Shown here: positions 17,467-26,625 of the stretch, piece by piece
Position numbering within the stretch: position 1 is the first letter of the stretch
How the letters are laid out: every line of letters starts with the position of its first letter
Origin: Chitinibacter fontanus
GTDB lineage: Bacteria > Pseudomonadota > Gammaproteobacteria > Burkholderiales > Chitinibacteraceae
DNA: 64,000 nt
NCBI RefSeq assembly: GCF_013423785.1
Contig: NZ_CP058952.1
Location: 1,054,001 to 1,118,000 of the forward strand
Direction: 5' to 3'
Translations under genes and position numbers: made by a program
The notes under the pieces: model-generated
The model's database searches: none
The model's input: only the letters and a program-made list of their open reading frames with translations
Told to the model about the DNA's origin: nothing

Positions 17467-18801
17467 ATGAGCAAGAAAGTATTTATCAAGACCTTTGGCT
17501 GCCAGATGAACGAGTATGACTCGGACAAAATGGTCGATGTATTGCACGCGTCCGAAGGCTTGAGCCGCACCGACAACGTCGAAGAAGCCGACGTTATTCT
17601 GTTTAACACCTGTAGCGTGCGCGAAAAAGCGCAGGAAAAAGTGTTCTCGGATCTGGGCCGCATCAAAGAACTCAAAAACGCCAACCCAAATATCGTGATC
17701 GGCGTGGGTGGCTGCGTGGCATCACAAGAAGGCGAAACCATCGTCAAACGCGCGCCGTACGTTGATATCGTATTCGGCCCACAAACCTTGCACCGCTTGC
17801 CTGAATTGATCGCTGAAAAACGCAAAACGGGCGTATCGCAAGTGGATATTTCTTTCCCGGAAATCGAAAAATTCGATCACATGCCGCCGGCGCGCGTCGA
17901 AGGCGGCTCGGCTTTTGTGTCGATTATGGAAGGCTGCTCGAAATATTGTTCATTCTGCGTCGTACCGTACACGCGCGGTGAAGAAGTATCGCGCCCATTT
18001 GACGACGTGTTGGTTGAAGTGGCCAACTTGGCGCAGCAAGGCATCAAGGAAATCCACTTGCTCGGTCAGAACGTCAACGCCTACCGCGGTAAGATGGAAG
18101 ATGGCGAAATCGCCGACTTCGCAACGCTGCTCGAATACGTGCACGAAATCCCGGGCATCGAGCGCATGCGCTTCACCACCAGCCATCCGAAAGAGATGAC
18201 ACAACGCATTATCGATTGCTACAAAAACTTGCCAAAATTGGTCTCGCATTTGCACTTACCAGTACAAGCCGGTTCAGACCGCGTTTTGGTGAATATGAAG
18301 CGTGGCTACACGACGCTGGAATACAAATCGTTAATCCGCAAATTGCGCGAAGCGCGCCCAGACATTTGCATGTCGAGCGACTTTATCGTCGGCTTCCCCG
18401 GCGAAACCGAAGACGACTTCGAGCGCACGATGAAGCTGATCGAAGACGTCCGCTTTGACGCGAGCTTTAGCTTTGTTTACAGCCGCCGCCCAGGTACGCC
18501 GGCCGCCGATTTGGGCGACGACGTGCCAGAGGAAGTGAAATTGGCACGTCTGAAACGCCTGCAAGCGCGGATTGAAGAATTCGCCAGCGAAATCAATCAG
18601 GAAATGCTCGGCACCGTGCAGCGTGTGATCGTCGAGAAAATCTCGAAAAAAGACAGCAACGAGCTGGCTGGCCGCACCGACAACAACCGCATCGTCAACT
18701 TCCCCGGCAACCCGCGCTTGATCAATCAAATGGTCAATGTGCGGATCACCAAAGTGTTCCCGCATACACTCGGTGGTGAGCTGGTGATTCTGGAAGACTA
18801 A
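17467..18801 (+). CDS. miaB: tRNA-2-methylthio-N6-dimethylallyladenosine synthase MiaB
   Basis: The 444-residue radical SAM enzyme has the three N-terminal cluster cysteines (in [19 protein letters not shown] and VGGCVAS), the radical SAM CxxxCxxC (CSKYCSFC, about residue 150) and a C-terminal TRAM domain. It adds a methylthio group to i6A37 of tRNAs reading UNN codons. ATG 17467 matches the usual MiaB start. It heads the conserved miaB-phoH-ybeY-corC-lnt order. Confidence 0.96.
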   Translation: MSKKVFIKTFGCQMNEYDSDKMVDVLHASEGLSRTDNVEEADVILFNTCSVREKAQEKVFSDLGRIKELKNANPNIVIGVGGCVASQEGETIVKRAPYVDIVFGPQTLHRLPELIAEKRKTGVSQVDISFPEIEKFDHMPPARVEGGSAFVSIMEGCSKYCSFCVVPYTRGEEVSRPFDDVLVEVANLAQQGIKEIHLLGQNVNAYRGKMEDGEIADFATLLEYVHEIPGIERMRFTTSHPKEMTQRIIDCYKNLPKLVSHLHLPVQAGSDRVLVNMKRGYTTLEYKSLIRKLREARPDICMSSDFIVGFPGETEDDFERTMKLIEDVRFDASFSFVYSRRPGTPAADLGDDVPEEVKLARLKRLQARIEEFASEINQEMLGTVQRVIVEKISKKDSNELAGRTDNNRIVNFPGNPRLINQMVNVRITKVFPHTLGGELVILED

Positions 18802-18812
18802 GTTTAAATGGC

Positions 18813-18861
18813 GGGTATACCCCGCCATAATTTATGGAATAAGCCTTGCATACAGATACCC
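18813..18861. repeat. 49-bp dyad GGGTAT-N37-ATACCC (12/12)
   Basis: Perfect ends. It spans the miaB-phoH gap, the phoH ribosome-binding site and the first five phoH codons. The left end also forms a short GGCGGG/CCCGCC hairpin. Confidence 0.75.
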
Positions 18862-19865
18862 TATCCTTCACTCCAATTGATAACGCTCGTTTGGCCAATT
18901 TGTGCGGGCCGCTCGACGAAAACCTCAAGCAAATCGAAAACGCACTTGATGTAACGATTTCGCGCCGCAATGAGCATTTCAAAGTCGCTGGCCGTACCAA
19001 GGTCGTTAATCAGGCGCTCGATGCGCTGGAATACTTTTACAACGAAGCGGTGCGCAAAGAGCTTGAAGTCGACGATATTCAGCTCGGCCTAATTGAAATT
19101 ATTCGCGGCCCAGAAGAAGCGCAATCGGATATTGATACGCCCGTACTGCGCACACGCCGCGCCGATCTGCGCGGCCGCACGCCGGGGCAGAATGTTTATC
19201 TGAAGCAAATTCAGGACAACGACATCACTTTTGGTATCGGCCCAGCGGGTACGGGTAAGACGTATCTGGCGGTAGCCAGCGCCGTGGATGCGCTAGAGCG
19301 AGATACCGTCAAGCGTTTGATCTTGGTGCGCCCAGCGGTGGAAGCGGGTGAGAAGCTCGGCTTCCTGCCCGGTGATTTAACACAAAAGGTCGACCCCTAT
19401 CTGCGTCCACTGTACGACGCGCTATACGATTTGCTCGGCTTTGATCACGTCACACGCCTATTTGAAAAAGGCATTATTGAAATCGCCCCGCTGGCCTTTA
19501 TGCGCGGCCGTACGCTGAACCACAGCTTTATCATCTTGGACGAGGCGCAAAACAGCACGCCCGAGCAAATGAAAATGTTTCTGACGCGAATCGGCTTTGG
19601 CAGCAAAGCGGTGATCACCGGCGACCCAACGCAGGTTGATTTGCCCAAGCACATGAAATCTGGCTTGGTCGACGCGCAAGAAGTGCTACAAGGCGTGCGC
19701 GGGATTGGCATTCATCATTTCACCAGCGAAGACGTGGTGCGTCACCCACTGGTGCAAAAGATTGTAAATGCCTACGAGAAAGCGACTAAAAAACGCGACG
19801 AAGAAGCCGCTGCGCGCAAGGCCCGCCAAGAAGCCGAGCGTGAAATGGCACTGAAGAAGGAATGA
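18846..19865 (+). CDS. ybeZ: PhoH family protein (YbeZ), predicted ATPase
   Basis: The 339-residue protein has an N-terminal KH-like part and a PhoH ATPase with Walker A GPAGTGKT (about residues 134-141) and Walker B FIILDEAQNST. The start is TTG 18846 with GGAATAA upstream; no better start precedes the conserved FTPIDNARLANLCG. The protein partners with YbeY in rRNA maturation in other bacteria. A perfect 49-bp GGGTAT/ATACCC dyad (18813-18861) straddles the ribosome-binding site and first codons, which is odd for a translated start. Confidence 0.92.
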   Translation: MHTDTLSFTPIDNARLANLCGPLDENLKQIENALDVTISRRNEHFKVAGRTKVVNQALDALEYFYNEAVRKELEVDDIQLGLIEIIRGPEEAQSDIDTPVLRTRRADLRGRTPGQNVYLKQIQDNDITFGIGPAGTGKTYLAVASAVDALERDTVKRLILVRPAVEAGEKLGFLPGDLTQKVDPYLRPLYDALYDLLGFDHVTRLFEKGIIEIAPLAFMRGRTLNHSFIILDEAQNSTPEQMKMFLTRIGFGSKAVITGDPTQVDLPKHMKSGLVDAQEVLQGVRGIGIHHFTSEDVVRHPLVQKIVNAYEKATKKRDEEAAARKARQEAEREMALKKE

Positions 19866-20227
19866 ACATGCAAAAAATGATCTTGCCTGCATTGCTACTC
19901 AGCGTATTTACCAGCGCACAAGCGATCACACCGCAAGCCGATGGTGAAGTGCAGCAATTGCTAAGCTTTGTCGGTAAATCGCAATGCACTTTCATCCGCA
20001 GCGGCAGCAGCTATAGCGCGAAAGAAGCGCAAGATCATCTGAGCATGAAGTACGGCAAAGCCAAAGATAAAATCAGCAGCAGCGAAGATTTTATTAATGA
20101 AGTAGCCAGCAAAAGCTATCTGACCGGTAAGCCGTACAGCGTGCAGTGCCCAAAAACATCTGAGCAGCCCGCCAAAAACTGGCTGAACACCGAATTAAAA
20201 CGCCTACGTGGCGCACAGAAATCATAA
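19862..20227 (+). CDS. DUF5329 family exported protein
   Basis: The 121-residue protein has a signal peptide (to about residue 21, AQA) and the family pattern QQLLSFVGKSQCTFIRSGSSYSA, then DHLSMKYGKAKDKI and SEDFINEVASKSYLTGKPY. Its ATG overlaps the phoH stop as ATGA, which implies coupled translation. The function of DUF5329 is unknown. Its insertion between phoH and ybeY interrupts an otherwise classic gene pair. Confidence 0.85.
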   Translation: MNMQKMILPALLLSVFTSAQAITPQADGEVQQLLSFVGKSQCTFIRSGSSYSAKEAQDHLSMKYGKAKDKISSSEDFINEVASKSYLTGKPYSVQCPKTSEQPAKNWLNTELKRLRGAQKS

Positions 20228-20237
20228 AGCAATACCT

Positions 20238-20720
20238 ATGTCGAAAAACATCGAAATCAGCATTCAAAACGAAAGTACATTCAGCCCAATTCCGCGCAAA
20301 AAACTACTCAAAGAGTGGGTGCGTGCAGCGCTGGGGGCACAAGTAGAAATGGCGCAAATCACGCTGCGCTTTGTCGATGCCATTGAAGGCCAAACCCTGA
20401 ACCGCGAATATCGCCAGAAAGATTACGCCACCAATGTGCTGACGTTTACTTTTAACGACGATATGCCGCAAATTGATGGCATGCCGCTGCTGGGCGATCT
20501 GGTTTTTTGCGGTTCGGTCATCGAGCGCGAAGCCATTGAGCAAAACAAACCGCTGCTGGCGCATTATTGCCATATGGTCGTGCATGGCGCCTTGCATTTG
20601 CAGGGTTTCGATCATATTGAAGACGACGAAGCCGAGACAATGGAAAGCTTAGAAACGCAAATTGTCATGGGCTTGGGTTATGATGACCCTTATCTCAGCG
20701 AAAAAACCGCTGATATTTAA
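20238..20720 (+). CDS. ybeY: Endoribonuclease YbeY, rRNA maturation factor
   Basis: The 160-residue protein carries the UPF0054 zinc motif HxxxHxxxxxH in VVHGALHLQGFDH (about residues 115-127) and the preceding YRQKDYATNVLTF segment. It is a metal-dependent RNase needed for 16S rRNA 3' end processing and ribosome quality control. It follows DUF5329 by 10 nt and precedes corC. Confidence 0.95.
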   Translation: MSKNIEISIQNESTFSPIPRKKLLKEWVRAALGAQVEMAQITLRFVDAIEGQTLNREYRQKDYATNVLTFTFNDDMPQIDGMPLLGDLVFCGSVIEREAIEQNKPLLAHYCHMVVHGALHLQGFDHIEDDEAETMESLETQIVMGLGYDDPYLSEKTADI

Positions 20721-20803
20721 CCACTCAACCATCGCTATTTACGCCCAAGCGACGCGACTCGCCAACGCAGACACGATGGTTACACAGAAGGAATTTTGCC
20801 AAC

Positions 20804-21655
20804 ATGGACGACGTACCGTCCCCGAGCCTCAAGCCAAGCTGGCTTGAGCGACTCACCCATTTCCTGTTACGGGAGCCGGAAAACCGCGGCGAACTGGTTG
20901 AAATTATGCACTCGGCGTTTGAACGCCACCTGCTCGACGCCGATGCGCTCGGCATGATCGAAGGCGTGCTCAATGTGGGCGATATGCAAGTGCGCGATGT
21001 GATGGTGCCGCGCTCGCAGATGGATGTGATCGACATCAACGACACCCCCGCCGAATTTATCCCCCGCGTCATTGAAACCGCACACTCGCGCTTTCCAGTC
21101 ATTGATGGCAGCAAAGATAACGTTGTTGGCATTTTGCTCGCCAAAGACCTCTTGCGCTACTACGCCGAAGATGTTGAATTTAATGTGCGCGACATGCTCC
21201 GCCCCGTGGTGTATATCCCCGAAGCCAAACGCCTGAATGTCTTACTGAAAGACTTTCGCAATAATCGCAACCATATGGCGATTGTGGTCGACGAATACGG
21301 CGGCGTGGCTGGCCTTGTCACCATTGAGGATGTGATGGAGCAAATCGTTGGCGATATCGAAGACGAATTCGATGAGGACGACGATGAAGACCAGATCATC
21401 CCCGATCGCCGTGGCAATTGGCGCGTCAAAGGCGAAACTGAAATCTCCGATCTGAACGAAACCATCGGTAGCCATTTCAGCGATAAGGAAGTCGATACCG
21501 TAGCAGGTTTAGTCACCTTGGCCTTTGGTTGTGTACCCAAGCGCGGCGAAGAAACGATTATCGACGGCTATCATTTCCTGGTGCTGCGCGCCGATAGCCG
21601 CCGCGTGCATTCAGTGCAAATTGACGAACATCTGGAACGACACGAGATCGAATAG
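20804..21655 (+). CDS. corC: CorC/HlyC family CBS-domain transporter accessory protein
   Basis: The 283-residue soluble protein has two CBS domains (about residues 65-125 and 130-185, starting VRDVMVPRSQMDVI), an acidic linker with a run of Asp and Glu near 190, and a C-terminal CorC/HlyC domain (about 205-280). The position next to lnt is conserved in proteobacteria. It is associated with magnesium and cobalt efflux. Confidence 0.93.
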   Translation: MDDVPSPSLKPSWLERLTHFLLREPENRGELVEIMHSAFERHLLDADALGMIEGVLNVGDMQVRDVMVPRSQMDVIDINDTPAEFIPRVIETAHSRFPVIDGSKDNVVGILLAKDLLRYYAEDVEFNVRDMLRPVVYIPEAKRLNVLLKDFRNNRNHMAIVVDEYGGVAGLVTIEDVMEQIVGDIEDEFDEDDDEDQIIPDRRGNWRVKGETEISDLNETIGSHFSDKEVDTVAGLVTLAFGCVPKRGEETIIDGYHFLVLRADSRRVHSVQIDEHLERHEIE

Positions 21656-21675
21656 TCATCTGAACCCGCTAAACT

Positions 21676-21748
21676 AACAGGCTGGATTTGGCTTGAGGAG
21701 CTGCAAATTACATAACCTGCAGCGCCACACCAAAACAGCCTGTTTTAT
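21676..21748 (+). terminator. Possible terminator between corC and lnt
   Basis: AACAGGCTG (21676-21684) pairs with CAGCCTGTT (21736-21744), followed by TTATTTT. The loop of about 50 nt is long but holds a GCTGCA/TGCAGC inner stem. Efficiency is uncertain. Confidence 0.35.
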
Positions 21749-21787
21749 TTTCACGCTGGTTGCAAACTGGCAAAGCGCAATTGAAAT

Positions 21788-23272
21788 ATGAATTTGAATC
21801 GCCCCCAGCAACTAATCCTGCAAGCAAGCGCTGGCGCGCTCAGCGTCCTCGCCTTTGCGCCTGCGTCGCAATTCTGGCTGATGCCTATTTGTCTGTGGGT
21901 ATGGCTGTGGGGTGTCCAGCAAGCGAGCAGTCGTCGCTGGGCCGCACTGAATGGCTTAGCTTGGGGTATTGGGTATTTCTGCGCAAATGTTAGCTGGGTT
22001 TATATTAGCCTACATACCCACGGGGGTATGCCAATCTGGATGGCGGCAGCCAGTACATTTGCCTTTGCACTATTTCTGGCCTGCTTCCCAATGCTGGCCG
22101 CCCTACTCAGCCGTCAATTACCGTGCCACAGCAATCTGCGCTATAGCATCCTAGCTCCCACTTTGTTTGTGGTACTGGAATGGGTACGTGGCTGGATATT
22201 TACCGGCTTTCCGTGGGTATCGATCGGTGGATCACAGCTTGAAACGCTCAGCGGCTTATACCCTATTATTGGTAGCTATGGTGCTGGCTATGCCATGTTC
22301 TTGGCCATTGGTGCATTTAGTTATCAACGGCGTTTAGGTTTGGGGCTGGCATTTGCGCTGATCAGTAGCAGCGCGCTATTAAATCAAATCAACTGGACTA
22401 CACCGCAAGGTGCGCCGACCACGGTGAGCCTGCTGCAAGGCAATATTGCGCAATCCATCAAATGGAATGAGGCCACCTACATCGAAAGCCTGAGTAGCTA
22501 TATGACGCTAGCTCAGCAGGCCCGTGGTCAATTAATCGTTTTTCCTGAAACTGCAATTCCGTCTTTTTTAGATGCTATTCCCGATTGGTATTTGGCCGAT
22601 TTACGGCAAGTAATGCAGGATAAGGCGGCAAACGTTATTTTAGGCGTGGCAACCAGCAGTGCCGATGGGCGCCAGCACTTTAATGCAGCGGTCGATCTGG
22701 CCAACCCTAGTCGCACCCCATATGCCAAACAACACCTGGTTCCGTTTGGCGAATATATTCCGCTGCCACAAGTGTTTGGCCCAATCTATGAATTTCTGAA
22801 TATGCCCCTGATTGGGCTAGCGCGTGGCGCCGCAGTGCAAGCGCCATTTAATATGGCTGGCGGCAAGATCGCCGCCAATATTTGCTATGAAGACGCGTTC
22901 GGCAATGAAATCCGCCAAAATGCCGTCAATGCCACATTGCTGGTGAATCTAACCAATATGGCCTGGTTTGATGGCTCGTGGGCGGCCGAACAACACGCAG
23001 AAATGGCCCGTGCCCGCGCACTGGAAAATGGCCGTTACCTGATCCGCGCCACCAATACCGGCAAAACGGCGATCATCAATCACAAAGGCCAACTCATCGC
23101 CGCGCTACCCCCGCAGCAGCGCGGCGTACTGGAAGGCCAGATCACCCACCGCACCGGCATAACACCGTACCAAATCTGGGGCGATCTACTGATCGTCGTG
23201 ATCTGGTTTTCGGTGTTATTAGGACTATTCGTGTTTAGGCGCCGACTTCAGAGCTTGCAAAATCCGAAGTAG
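21788..23272 (+). CDS. lnt: Apolipoprotein N-acyltransferase
   Basis: The 494-residue protein has about six N-terminal membrane helices and a C-terminal nitrilase-like domain. The catalytic triad can be placed: Glu in VFPETAIPSF, Lys in the KQHLVPFGEY stretch and Cys in ANICYEDAF. It adds the third acyl chain to lipoproteins at the periplasmic face. Two perfect 49-bp GGGTAT/ATACCC dyads (21971-22019 and 22215-22263) lie inside the membrane-domain coding region, and the protein aligns there with other Lnt proteins without any insertion. Confidence 0.95.
   Translation: MNLNRPQQLILQASAGALSVLAFAPASQFWLMPICLWVWLWGVQQASSRRWAALNGLAWGIGYFCANVSWVYISLHTHGGMPIWMAAASTFAFALFLACFPMLAALLSRQLPCHSNLRYSILAPTLFVVLEWVRGWIFTGFPWVSIGGSQLETLSGLYPIIGSYGAGYAMFLAIGAFSYQRRLGLGLAFALISSSALLNQINWTTPQGAPTTVSLLQGNIAQSIKWNEATYIESLSSYMTLAQQARGQLIVFPETAIPSFLDAIPDWYLADLRQVMQDKAANVILGVATSSADGRQHFNAAVDLANPSRTPYAKQHLVPFGEYIPLPQVFGPIYEFLNMPLIGLARGAAVQAPFNMAGGKIAANICYEDAFGNEIRQNAVNATLLVNLTNMAWFDGSWAAEQHAEMARARALENGRYLIRATNTGKTAIINHKGQLIAALPPQQRGVLEGQITHRTGITPYQIWGDLLIVVIWFSVLLGLFVFRRRLQSLQNPK
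21971..22019. repeat. 49-bp dyad GGGTAT-N37-ATACCC (12/12)
   Basis: Perfect ends inside lnt, within a segment conserved in Lnt proteins. Confidence 0.75.
22215..22263. repeat. 49-bp dyad GGGTAT-N37-ATACCC (12/12)
   Basis: Second perfect copy inside lnt, 244 bp from the first, in the conserved PWVSIG-type segment. Confidence 0.75.
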
Positions 23273-23290
23273 CGCCGTACCAAGCTAGTT

Positions 23291-24466
23291 TTATTTTGCC
23301 AGCGCCAATTTCAGCGCGGGACGGAAAAAATACTGCCGCAATCGCGCTTGCACCGGACGCTCAAATGCGTAATAACTCGCGGCCGATATCAGCAATATCA
23401 GCAGCAATACGCCAAACACACCCAGTAAACTAAGCACCACATTTTGCTGTGCATACCATTGCTCTAAGCCGACAGGCGCCAATAAATGCGCCACTTCGAC
23501 GCCGACTAGCAACACCACCGCATGCCAAAGATAAATCGAAAACGACAAGTCCCCAATTAACTGGCTCCAGCGATTTTCTAGGCTGCGAAATACCCAACTG
23601 TTACGTGGCACCTGAATGGCAGCGACGGCAATCAACACGACAAATGACACAATCAGCGCCAAAGTCAGCTCGGCGGTTTGCGGAAAACTAATCAACACCA
23701 AGGGCACAACAAAAGCCACAGCAAGTGCAAGATCGTTATTCAGCCATGGTGCCCAGCGTGGGTTTTGCAGCAAACGCTGCAACGCCAAGCCCAATGTAAA
23801 GCTCGCCATCCCGCGCAAAATAGACAACCATCCTTCTGTGACATCCAAATTACCCTTGATACGGCAAATGGCATACAAAGCGGCCAACGCAAAAACAACC
23901 AATAACTCGGCACGATAGCGACCACTCACCAGCAGTAACAGCAATGGAAACGCCAGATAGCTAAACCACTCAACCGAAAGTGACCATGCCGCCACATTCC
24001 ATGTCAGCCCTTTTCCTGCCAGTACCTGCACTAACAGTAGGTTTTGCCACAACGCCTCAGCTTGGTTAAACGGCCCCGCAAAGGCAGGAATACCCGCCAT
24101 CCCCCACGCATTAAATAATGGGCCACCAAAGTAGCCGATTTGATGCGCCCATTTATAGCCCTCCCACGCAACTAGCACGGCCATCGTTAGTAAAAACAAG
24201 GGATAGATCCGCGTTAAGCGCAGCCAAATGAAGCGCCGAAATGAAATAGTGGATGCCGCAAATGAGTGCGCATAGACATGCGCCAACACCAAGCCACTTA
24301 AGATAAAAAACAGATCCACCCATAAATAGCCGTTTTCGAAAAACTGCGTATATTCAGCTAAAGGCGCTTTCCATTGCGGAAAGACCAGCAATCGGGCGTG
24401 AAAGAAAAACACCATCAAAGCAGCAAACCCCCGTAATGCGGTCAGCAGGGGCAAGGTTTTACTCAT
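23291..24466 (-). CDS. Acyltransferase 3 (OafA/YrhL) family membrane protein
   Basis: ATG 24466 follows AGGAGG perfectly, so I prefer it to an upstream start. The 391-residue protein has about ten membrane helices and the family opening LPLLTALRGFAALMVFFFHARLL, with the catalytic-type RGF...H pattern (His about residue 22), and SLSVEWFSYLAFP near residue 180. Members O-acylate surface polysaccharides, peptidoglycan or antibiotics. No glycan cluster adjoins, so the target is open. Confidence 0.88.
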   Translation of the reverse strand: MSKTLPLLTALRGFAALMVFFFHARLLVFPQWKAPLAEYTQFFENGYLWVDLFFILSGLVLAHVYAHSFAASTISFRRFIWLRLTRIYPLFLLTMAVLVAWEGYKWAHQIGYFGGPLFNAWGMAGIPAFAGPFNQAEALWQNLLLVQVLAGKGLTWNVAAWSLSVEWFSYLAFPLLLLLVSGRYRAELLVVFALAALYAICRIKGNLDVTEGWLSILRGMASFTLGLALQRLLQNPRWAPWLNNDLALAVAFVVPLVLISFPQTAELTLALIVSFVVLIAVAAIQVPRNSWVFRSLENRWSQLIGDLSFSIYLWHAVVLLVGVEVAHLLAPVGLEQWYAQQNVVLSLLGVFGVLLLILLISAASYYAFERPVQARLRQYFFRPALKLALAK

Positions 24467-24684
24467 TTTGAATCCTCCTCCATTGGCGGCGAAGCCATCG
24501 CAAAGCATTGAAATTAATCTATTTATGCCTGCACGAAGTTAGACTCAAAACCTATTGCAAAGTGTCTTTAATGGTAATGTTTTGTAATTTTTAAGAAATC
24601 TTTAACAAAGATCAAAGTAAACAGGCTCGACGGCAACCGGCTCTCTTAGGAAATGGCACCGTGACATCCATCGTTAGATCGAAT

Positions 24685-25611
24685 TTAATACAGTGGCGTC
24701 AGGGAATAACCTTGCGCACGCAATAAATTCACCAGCCCTTGCGGCCCCGACAAATGCTTAAAACCAACGGCAATAAAGCAAGCACCTTGTGACAGATGCG
24801 CGGCAAGGCTATTGAGGTAGATTTGATTGCGCTTATCCAACATAGCTGTATCCCATTTCTGCAAAGCAATTTTTAGCTCAGGGGTGATGGTAGCGGGATA
24901 AGAATGGTCGATAGCCTTTGCGGGAATACTGCGCGCATAGTAGCCCTCCACTATCTCACGATAGCTTTGATCGAATTGCTCACTATGCGTAATCATCAAC
25001 TTTAATGCTTCTAACTGCTGCGCTGGCGGGATCTCGGTCAATGGCGTGATTTTGTCTTGCATGCGCTCCAACCCAGCGTAGGCCTTGTTATGTAGCAAAG
25101 CAAAACTCGCGATTTGCTCATCAAGTGAAGTCGCACCCACATCAGCCGCAGGCTGTCGCATCTCCAGCGCCATCAGTGCCTGCGGCACATCCATGCTTTC
25201 AATAACATTGGCCGGCAGATAAGCCTTGTTTATTTTGCTAAGCAGTTGCGGGTATAAATCGCCCAAGGCTGGACGCACACCGCCTTTCCCGCTGAATAAA
25301 AAATCTCGAAATACCTGATCTTCTGCACTAAAGAGCTTGTGCTCGGTAAACACGATTCGTGCTTGCTGCAAATATGGCTCAAAACGGGGCAGCAATAGCG
25401 CAGAGCGCCGATCTGCCGCGTGCATCGTTCCCAAAAGCCAGGAATCGGGAACGCCAGCTTTACTTACCTTCCATAAAATGGGCGTTGCCACCTCGGCCAC
25501 GGGCTTGATCGGCGTGAAGTAGAAAACCAGCTCTTTGTAAAAGAAAGCCGAGCAGGCCAAGACCAGCGCCAGTATGACACCGAGCACAACCGCGATTCTT
25601 TTCATTTGCAT
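24685..25611 (-). CDS. TraB/GumN family protein
   Basis: The protein of about 308 residues has one N-terminal membrane helix or uncleaved signal (about residues 5-25) and a TraB/GumN (PF01963) domain with the GTMHAAD motif near residue 60 and a C-terminal IAVGFKHLSGPQGL, matching the two conserved GxxH motifs. It is related to the TIKI metalloprotease fold, so a periplasmic hydrolase is possible. ATG 25611 or 25605 could be the start. It lies downstream of the RDD gene on the same strand, separated by a terminator. Confidence 0.82.
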   Translation of the reverse strand: MQMKRIAVVLGVILALVLACSAFFYKELVFYFTPIKPVAEVATPILWKVSKAGVPDSWLLGTMHAADRRSALLLPRFEPYLQQARIVFTEHKLFSAEDQVFRDFLFSGKGGVRPALGDLYPQLLSKINKAYLPANVIESMDVPQALMALEMRQPAADVGATSLDEQIASFALLHNKAYAGLERMQDKITPLTEIPPAQQLEALKLMITHSEQFDQSYREIVEGYYARSIPAKAIDHSYPATITPELKIALQKWDTAMLDKRNQIYLNSLAAHLSQGACFIAVGFKHLSGPQGLVNLLRAQGYSLTPLY

Positions 25612-25618
25612 ACCCACA

Positions 25619-25648
25619 AAAAAGCCGCGCTATATTAACGCGGCTTTA
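25619..25648 (-). terminator. Intrinsic terminator after the RDD gene
   Basis: AAAGCCGCG and CGCGGCTTT pair around CTATATTAA. On the reverse strand six T follow the stem. It separates the RDD gene from the TraB/GumN gene. Confidence 0.75.
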
Positions 25649-25667
25649 CTTGGTGTTGACATAAAAA

Positions 25668-26234
25668 TTATTTTTTCGGCTTGCTATTCACAATCCGCGT
25701 CTTTGCAATGCGATCGTGCAATAGTTGCTGATCTTGATCGAAACGCGCGTAAATCCACGGGGCTAAAAACCACGCAGTACCACACCAGGCAAACGGTTCT
25801 AAATTAGGGTGGTATATCGCTAAAACCCAGAGCGGCAATAGCGGTGCATAAAATACCCCAGCAATGGCGAACCGGATTGCCGCCATTTTCCAAGTTAACT
25901 GCCCCGCCAGCGGCGCAATGCGCATACGCCAAGTCATCATTGCCAAGGTCTGACCACGAGTCCAACACCAGCCAAAATAGGCAAAACACACGAGCAACAC
26001 CCATACCCCATTCAGTATTCGTGCCCACATCAGTTTCGACAGTTGCTCTGGCGCTATACCCGTAGCCAGTTGCATTACACCTTGAAATACGCCAACGGCA
26101 ATTAACAGCACGGCCACGAGCAATAAAAATTCATACATAAACGCAATCAGGCGACGGCCCCATGCAGCGTTTCCCAGATGCACTTCAATTTCCGACGGCG
26201 TGTGCTTTGTCTGTAATTCCAAATTGTGTCCCAA
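25668..26234 (-). CDS. RDD family membrane protein
   Basis: The 188-residue protein has the RDD layout: WGRRLIAFMYE with the conserved Arg and Asp-equivalent residues before the first helix, three or four membrane helices, GQTLAMMTWRMRI in the middle and a C-terminal LLHDRIAKTRIV. Some RDD proteins act in sodium/proton exchange or secretion; the role here is unknown. The start appears to be TTG 26234 behind GGAGTAGGG. Two 49-bp dyads (25810-25858, 26013-26061) lie within the coding region. Confidence 0.8.
   Translation of the reverse strand: MGHNLELQTKHTPSEIEVHLGNAAWGRRLIAFMYEFLLLVAVLLIAVGVFQGVMQLATGIAPEQLSKLMWARILNGVWVLLVCFAYFGWCWTRGQTLAMMTWRMRIAPLAGQLTWKMAAIRFAIAGVFYAPLLPLWVLAIYHPNLEPFAWCGTAWFLAPWIYARFDQDQQLLHDRIAKTRIVNSKPKK
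25810..25858. repeat. 49-bp dyad TGGTAT-N37-ATACCC (11/12)
   Basis: It lies inside the RDD gene coding region. Confidence 0.65.
26013..26061. repeat. 49-bp dyad CAGTAT-N37-ATACCC (10/12)
   Basis: Second copy inside the RDD gene, with the same CAGTAT variant as the copy at 2268. Confidence 0.55.
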
Positions 26235-26304
26235 ACCCTACTCCAAACTAATATCCAAACCCGCCAACAACGGCGCGCCATACCCGCCGCATGTTTTGAG
26301 CGGC

Positions 26305-26625
26305 CTAATAACCTTCCAGGCTATCGTATAAAACCTCGTCGACTACCTGCGCCGTAATATCGGGGTTGCTGCTCAACGGAGCTCGGGCTGGGCCTGCTTG
26401 CCAAAACAATAGCAGCGCCAACAAAACCGCCACTGATAGCAAACCGGCTTGGGGGCGATGGTCGTGCACCCATGTCAAAACATGGCTGCGCGTGGCTGGC
26501 GCTTGCAAGGCGTGCTGGCGTGCGCGCGCTAATTGCTGACGAATTTGGCTATTAGCTTGCGCCTGATTGAGCACAGCCCCTACGCGAGTAGCGAAATCCT
26601 CAGTATGCGAATCTGGAGTTTTCAT
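26305..26625 (-). CDS. DUF3619 family membrane protein, sigma-factor partner
   Basis: The 106-residue protein has a soluble N-terminal part with FATRVGAVLNQAQ and RQQLARARQHAL, one membrane helix (about residues 60-77, LLSVAVLLALLLFW) and a short periplasmic tail. Its start overlaps the sigma factor stop as ATGA. A one-helix protein coupled to an ECF sigma gene suggests an anti-sigma role, which is inference. Confidence 0.75.
   Translation of the reverse strand: MKTPDSHTEDFATRVGAVLNQAQANSQIRQQLARARQHALQAPATRSHVLTWVHDHRPQAGLLSVAVLLALLLFWQAGPARAPLSSNPDITAQVVDEVLYDSLEGY

Noticed and set aside
19260-19308. GTAT and ATAC at dyad spacing in phoH (also 60487-60535 in nrdD)
   Set aside because: Only the four core bases match and the flanks do not; such matches are expected by chance at this level.
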